The notes under the pieces were generated by a model. It searched no databases and was not told where the DNA came from. It worked only from the letters and a program-made list of their open reading frames with translations. Positions 58,722-64,000 of a stretch of 64,000 nucleotides of DNA are shown here, one piece after another. This DNA comes from Cristatella mucedo. Its lineage: Eukaryota; Bryozoa; Phylactolaemata; Cristatellidae. Numbering within the stretch: the stretch's first letter is position 1; every line of letters starts with the position of its first letter. Both the position numbers and the translations under genes were made by a program. Where the stretch lies: contig WPIO01000012.1 in assembly GCA_009760855.2 (NCBI GenBank), positions 6,445,501 through 6,509,500 on the forward strand, written 5' to 3'.

Positions 58722-61700
58722 CTGCATCGATATAGCCACTCGAGAGAGAACTGCCAGTGAGAGTTTGCCGACATGCACCGATACATTAAAACTCTTTTTC
58801 ACCAGGCCAATGGAAGCAAAAAAAAAATTAAGAGTTGGCACAACCCCATAGGGCAACACCATGTCGGCTCGTATCACAGTAAATGTAATGAGGCCTTCGG
58901 CTGCTCTGTATTTTCAACTTGCTGCTTAACTTACGACCGCAGCTAAAGACAGCACATATACTCAGCAATTCTGGGGTGCTGAGCAACTGTACTTCGGACC
59001 ACTCATATGGGAGTTACCCCACTGCTCAGATCTGCATTCGCTGAGCAGTGGCAGCGGCCTCTGCTTGCCAACCACAGCAGATGCAATGGTTGCAGCTCAG
59101 CATCCAATTGCGATTATTAAACATACACATTCAGCAAATTCACCGACATTTGGCTCGAGCACGTAAATGTAAATTTAAAGCCAAAGCTTTAGCTATTAAA
59201 ACCCTGTGTTGAGAGGAAGGGATGACATGCCGACAGCAGTAAGCGCAGGCTCGGGGAAAACGGAGGTTTCGGGATCAGTCCCTGTATGAGGCAACAATTT
59301 CCTGCTCCAAGTCCCACAGCCAATTATCTTCTTTGCTGGCTCTGCATTACGAATTTTGGTGATGCAGCTCACATGATCATGCTGCTATTGACCATGAACA
59401 TGTAAGGTTGGACCCAGATTGTGTTCAGCAGGCTTACCACTATCATCAAAAAGAAAACTAAAGACATATGAAGCAAGTGTATGTATGCAATTTATTTCGC
59501 ACTAGCGCCTGCTTAGGCATGCCAAACTTTAAGTCAACCACAAACGTAATTCAGTAGGCTGAGATAGCTTCACTTTCAGTATGGAGATGTGCACCTTTCT
59601 AAAGCACTCATTTTTTTCGAGCTGTGAAAGTTTTATTTGCAGCGTCGTTTGAGGACTGGGTCCGACCACAAGCTAATCGCCAAGCCGAAAACGTTGGCTT
59701 CTCATCTGAATACAAACAACCTTACTTCATGGCCCTGTTTCGACTCAATGCACTGTTAATTAAATGTCCCAGTACTGAACTGTTCCAGCCTTATTATATA
59801 GCTGCAGAAGAGCCTTTACGGCTGTCACCACTGCTTGTAGCTAGTGATGAAGAATCGTCCATTGCAGGACTCGAATATACAGCCAAGGTCGCAAAGAGCA
59901 AGCACCTTATAGGGCCGTAATAATAATAATAATGTACTTGACAAAGCGCCCTCAGAGAACTTAATCTCTTTCTAGGCGCTTTACATTTGCTCGAATCCTG
60001 AAGTTGTAAAAAATATTCAGCATAAGTGGCTTGGATCACAGTCTTCCCGATTTGAAAGTGATGAGTGCAAAGGTTTGCTAGAGGATTTCAGCAACAAAAA
60101 AATTTGTGGAATCAAATAAGGACTTGAATCTAGAACTTCATAATTACCAATAGAGCAACTATACCAATTAACTACCGGCTAGCAATGTTAATGCGACTTG
60201 CAGTTGCTTAAAGGCAAGACTTGGTCCAACAACTAGAGTTACAAGACCACAATCAAACCCTGAAAAATTGCAAACGGCAGTGGTTCGATCGTTGGATTGT
60301 TAGAAAATAGAAGGCAGTTTACGTAGGGACATTTTTGTTGTAAAGCTTGGTTTAGCATTATGTCTAAATAAAGTCGGGTGTAAGGATACCTGGTGGGGCA
60401 GGGCGGAGCTTTGCCATAATTTCTGGCAAATAGTTATGCTTACAACGAGTATGCTTCTGATCCCAAGTTAGTTGGTCAGAGGCTGCAGGCATTCGGAAAA
60501 ATAGACTCATTCCGTTGAAGACTCACACGATGCCTCATTTTGCAATAAAAAAACAGCAATTTTAGTTTTTGCTGCACATAACCTTACCTTAAGTCTCTTC
60601 AGCAGATCTCAGCTTTGCCCCTTTATTGATGACTTAACAGATGTGTCGCCAACAAAAGTGGATGCTTCATACTGATAAACACCGAATTGCGTTTCTAATA
60701 CAAAACTTTGCAGAATTTAGAGCAACCTCTTTTGCAGTAGAGCAAACCAGTAAACCTATCAACTGGACTTTTAGTGTACCCCAGCTAGCGCTAGCTCTGG
60801 GTCGACCGGAACATTTGTCATTTTTAGACCTACTAGGCTTCCATGTCATGCTTACAATGCAGGAAATCATATTGCAAGAACTGATATAAATAACTATTGG
60901 ACTGTACAAATATTGTTCAATTTTTTATTTTATTCGGTTTAGGGTTGAAATTTAATTGAGAATAAGTGTTCAATACCATACCCATCGTTCTGGGTTTTAG
61001 CTCAGGGGTTAGATGAGCTCTCTTCCAGACCCAAGTCGTGGATTCGAGTCACGCAGTGGGCGATCTTTCATTTCTCACAACAAGTGGTGGTGAAATCCGT
61101 TAAGGCGATTCTGCTGTTACACAAATAAGGCTGTTGAATTAGCTAATATTTTACTTGAACTTTAATCATTCCATACACACATGTTTTCGTTTTCAACCGT
61201 TTTAAAATTAGTGGGGTACTACAATTGTCATAAATTTAAAACCATACCCATCCAGGAATGAGATATCGGTTTGACAAGTCCTTGCCAAAAAATAAGAGAT
61301 AAAAATTAAAATTAATGCACCCAATATTGTCATAGGAAGTATGACTGCTTGACTAATGCAGAAGGTGGAATGGCTCCCAAATAGAGAGGTTTTGCAAATC
61401 AATCGGTAAACTCATAACAATAGCTCATGAGTTATTGAAGGGGGTCGGATGAACGATGGGGTGCCGGAAAGCTTATCGCTCGACATTCCCTTCATGGTCA
61501 GCCAGAGGGAAAGGGAGTAAAAACCAACCTTATCGTAGGCTCATACCTAACCTTACGTAGTTAAACTAAAGATGCAGACACCTATCAATCGAGATATTCT
61601 ACGAGCAATAAGCAAAATGTCACCTGGTCCTCACGAATAATAGGATGGATAGGCTAGAAAATAACAGAGCTTAGTGTAGATACTTATACTGATGTATGGA

Positions 61701-63738
61701 ATCCGAATATATCATCAGGGCTAAAAAAAAATATGAACATAGTACAGGTCAATAAAATTTATCGATGTTAAGGACGATAGTTTACAGGAAATGCTGGCAC
61801 ATGCTTACAACTAGTCGATAAGCAGAAGGGAAGAACTCACTCTTGATTGGCATGGAGAACAAACTAGAAAACGACACGTTTACATCAGGAGTGAGCAAAC
61901 ACTACTTACACCAAGAATAAAAGACATCGGCTTTTTAGCAAGGCCTTCGATGAAATGGAGGGTTTTTGCAACGCCAATAGTTGGCACACCAGTAAGGACA
62001 CCCAAGTGACAAGCCACGCCGAACATCCGTGGGTGCAGAATGCCATTGCCGTCAACCAGTATAACCTAAAATAATTATATGCATTGCATAAAAGTTGAGA
62101 CACTGATAATAAATCCTGTTCTCGTGCTACAACTTGACAGGTCTCCAACATGAAAACCAAGGAAGACCCCAGTGTGTATCAATTAGACTAGAATCACCTA
62201 TGCTTACTGAAAGACTCGGCAGTCCATCAATTCTTTACATTACCAATTTTCATGTCCACGAGCTGCCTGCCCCAAAAATGAGAAGTATACTTATCTTCGT
62301 GGTCTCCTCTACATGCATAGTACTAAAAGCAGCTCTCGTTTCCAATACCTTCAGTCACAGCCCCCACTACCGATGCCAACATCGGCAGACTGGCCAGCTA
62401 GCCACTGATTCTACAAGTGGATATGCTTGTCGCAAACTCTCTCATGTATTGACTATACCCCTTAGGTTCATACTTAATAATAATAATAATAATATTGCAC
62501 CTGATAAAGCGCCCTCAGAGAACTTAATCTCTTTCTAGGCGCTTTACATTTGCTGCAAAGTGATACGCAATAGAATAGTAAGTAAAATCATGCTTGAAAA
62601 ACAAACAAAATGAATAACATGGTTAGGGGTTACATGCACTGGGTCAGCATGCAAATGTGGTTAGTGGCAGCATGAACAGTGTCAGCACGCATAAGCACAT
62701 CGAGGACGAATCACAAGGACCCACTAAATGCTGTCCTAAATAGGTATGTTTTTAAGTTTCTTTTAAATGTGGTCAGGTCAGGGGATGTTCTGATACAGGT
62801 CGGGAGGGAGTTCCAGGCTGTGGGAGCATACGAGCTAAATGCACGGTCTCCAAAGGATTTAAGGTTTGTACGAGGTACTTCAAAGTTCTATGCATGGTGG
62901 TGAAAGATCAACGTCTTTGAAGTACTGAAGTAAAATGTTTGGTAATCAACTAGAGCAAAATTCAGCAGTTCGGCTGATCTGTCATCAACGGTGTAGCTAC
63001 CACATCAAACCACTTCTGAGTTCAACAACTCTCTATTAAGCACCTACTCGACTTCGAGACTCTCTCTCTCTCTCTCATTCTCTTTCTCTCTCTTTCTCCC
63101 TCTCTCTTGCTCTTCTCTCTCTTTCTTTCACTTTACTCCTTTATCTCATTATTTATCGTTACTTTTAGCTACATATATGTCACGCTGCACGAATTCAGGC
63201 CTGCTTAGACATGGAAATCACATCCAAGTTAGTCCCTGCATCTGAATCGTCCCATCTTGAATTCTTAAACTCTTTACTTGCCGGTCTTCAGTCCTATGAA
63301 CTAAGGCCTTCCTGCAGGTGAAAAGCTCAACAGCTAGGCTTGTCAGTCGTGAATATCGCAATACACGACCAGGTAATGGGTTAAGGTAGGGTTTTTAGAC
63401 AGCTTCATTGCCTATGGAGCAAGCTTTATTGCTTACTGTTAAGGCGTGGGCACAGTTGTGCACGAGTGTTCACACACTCACACACAGCACAGGCTGTGAG
63501 TTCGAGTCCTGCAGCTAGTATTTTGCAATTGCTCACTGCACCCACATGCATGCACGGGCACAAAAAACAGAAGACAGCAAGGCAATGTAATGTCTAGATG
63601 TACCTGCGGAAACAGGTTAGGCTGCTTTTGCTGCAGACCCTCAACAAGAGCCTTATAGAACTCAACTTCTCTGAAAGCCAGATAGCCAGAAACATATGGT
63701 GCTGTCAGTTGTACCATTTGACAATCTTCATAGACTAC
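58398..63738 (-). CDS. ENDOV: Endonuclease V, last three coding exons (5' end outside window)
   Basis: Endonuclease V cuts one phosphodiester 3' of inosine; the animal enzymes act mainly on inosine-containing RNA, the bacterial ones on deaminated DNA. Three exons join in phase 0: 63738-63604, 62065-61910 and 58721-58398 (615 nt, 204 residues plus stop). They show the wedge motif [11 protein letters not shown] with the catalytic Glu, the VDGNG motif with the catalytic Asp, the [23 protein letters not shown] core, [11 protein letters not shown] and [14 protein letters not shown]. The human protein has about 80-100 residues before VVYED; that part, with the first catalytic Asp (DVSF motif), is not in the 262 bases right of the exon at 63738 and should lie beyond the window. 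The C-terminus ends in a short Ala/Thr-rich tail. The gene runs in the same direction as SUGT1 and upstream of it. Confidence 0.95.
59152..59287 (+). mobile_element. SINE-2 (leader type) copy
   Basis: GGCTCGAGCACGTAAATGTA, AATTTAAAGCCAAAGCTTTA, then a decayed B box GGTTTCGGGATCAGTCCCTG. It lies in the ENDOV intron. Confidence 0.5.
59797..59912 (-). mobile_element. SINE-1 copy, partial
   Basis: TGCAGAAGAGCCTTTACGGC, TGTCACCACTGCTTG and AATCGTCCATTGCAGGACTC (B box reversed). Confidence 0.8.
59919..59993 (-). mobile_element. L2-A LINE 3' tail only
   Basis: (AAT)n, ACAAAGCGCCCTCAGAGAAC, then TTAATCTCTTTCTAGGCGCT and TTACATTTGCT. No ORF2 sequence follows. Confidence 0.9.
60108..60182 (-). mobile_element. 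Possible tRNA-like SINE head
   Basis: The minus strand reads GTTAATTGGTATAGTTGCTC (A-box-like), then AGATTCAAGTCC (B-box-like). It does not match SINE-1 beyond this. Confidence 0.35.
60975..61155 (+). mobile_element. SINE-1 copy, diverged head
   Basis: GTCGTGGATTCGAGTCACGC (B box), AGTGGGCGATCTTTCATTTC, GTGGTGGTGAAATCCGTTAA and GGCTGTTGAATTAGCTAATA. Confidence 0.8.
61156..61909. other. ENDOV intron sequence, no element identified
   Basis: AT-rich, with no supported feature. Confidence 0.4.
61910..62065 (-). CDS. ENDOV: ENDOV internal exon with VDGNG catalytic motif
   Basis: Fifty-two codons lie between acceptor TTTTAG and donor GGT|GTAAGT, phase 0 at both ends. The translation includes [38 protein letters not shown] and [14 protein letters not shown]. 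The Asp of VDGNG is a metal ligand. Using GGT|GTAAGT keeps the spacing to the next exon equal to that of the human protein. Confidence 0.96.
62476..62900 (-). mobile_element. L2-A LINE 3' end
   Basis: (AAT)n at 62476-62493, GCGCCCTCAGAGAACTTAAT, CTCTTTCTAGGCGCTTTACA, the full 3' UTR and the end of ORF2 (GAGGGAGTTCCAGGCTGTGG). It lies between the first two ENDOV exons visible here. Confidence 0.92.
62950..63365 (+). mobile_element. Scrambled L2-A LINE pieces around a (TC)n tract
   Basis: 62950-63060 translates as [20 protein letters not shown] (a downstream motif). After a TC tract (63061-63130), 63170-63365 carries the upstream motifs (AATTCAGGCCTGCTTAGACA, ACAGCTAGGCTTGTCAGTCG). The order is therefore not that of a simple copy. 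Confidence 0.6.
63440..63535 (+). mobile_element. SINE-1 head relic
   Basis: CTGTGAGTTCGAGTCCTGCA is a B box followed by GCTAGTATTTTGCAATTGCT, a weak match to the SINE-1 body. Confidence 0.45.
63604..63738 (-). CDS. ENDOV: ENDOV internal exon with PYVS wedge and catalytic Glu
   Basis: Forty-five codons lie between acceptor TTTTAG and donor CAG|GTACAT, phase 0 at both ends. The translation starts [20 protein letters not shown], continues [18 protein letters not shown] and ends QPNLFPQ. The P-Y-V-S wedge and the Glu of FRE are both present. Confidence 0.96.
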
Positions 63739-64000
63739 CTAAAATGACGAAGCAATATTAATTTGTGAAGAACCTAGTGGCACACGGTTCGCTGGATAAA
63801 TCAGATCGTTCCTATGATCTCTTTCGATAATGAAAGTAAAATGGAAGAGATCGAGTTAGTTACTAAGAGTAAGACCATACAGTATTGTTTGAGGGACAAC
63901 AGCATGCTTGATGCCATTGGTAACAACTAACTCTTTTTAAACTCATTTGCATCGTTTTGAATAAACAAAATAATACTTTGCCACTAAGTTTAAATCTAAT

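Overview
The window is eukaryotic nuclear DNA, most likely from an invertebrate bilaterian animal. It has spliced genes with kilobase-scale introns, long dinucleotide and tetranucleotide microsatellites, many decayed L2-type LINE copies, and several tRNA-like SINEs. The species cannot be fixed from the sequence. There are no bacterial operons and no CRISPR array.

Two protein-coding genes can be built exon by exon, both on the minus strand. (1) SUGT1 (SGT1, an HSP90 co-chaperone) is complete: ten coding exons from the ATG at 52729 down to the stop at 31882. All phases agree and the total is 1023 nt, or 340 residues, with TPR, CS and SGS domains. Intron 6 starts with a non-canonical GC donor. 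(2) ENDOV (endonuclease V) is present as its last three exons (63738 down to 58398); the 5' exons lie beyond the right edge. The genes run in the same direction, with ENDOV upstream of SUGT1. A decayed C2H2 zinc-finger segment (about 57240-57550, plus strand) and a 0.9-kb CAG-rich satellite (56285-57178) lie between them.

The left half (1-31.5 kb) has no gene I can support. It opens with a 10-bp-unit satellite and carries (GA)n, (TC)n and (CTGT)n tracts. A GC- and CpG-rich island at about 10.7-12.9 kb could be the promoter or first exon of an unseen gene. A SINE-interrupted inverted repeat sits at 3.55-4.22 kb, and the largest LINE copy is at 24.55-27.20 kb.

Two L2-like LINE families can be separated by their 3' ends. 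L2-A ends in an AAAGCGCC...GGCGCTTT hairpin plus an (ATT)n tail and is present in about 20 pieces. L2-B ends in a GGAGATACATT...ATTACAT motif. One SINE family has A and B boxes plus a conserved body; a second has a GGCTCGAGCACGTA leader; and an unassigned repeat of about 0.4 kb recurs at 13.8, 29.0 and 32.7 kb. SUGT1 introns hold many of these elements, including a 2.7-kb head-to-head pair of L2-A copies in intron 7. All inferences come from reading the sequence; no alignment or database search was run.
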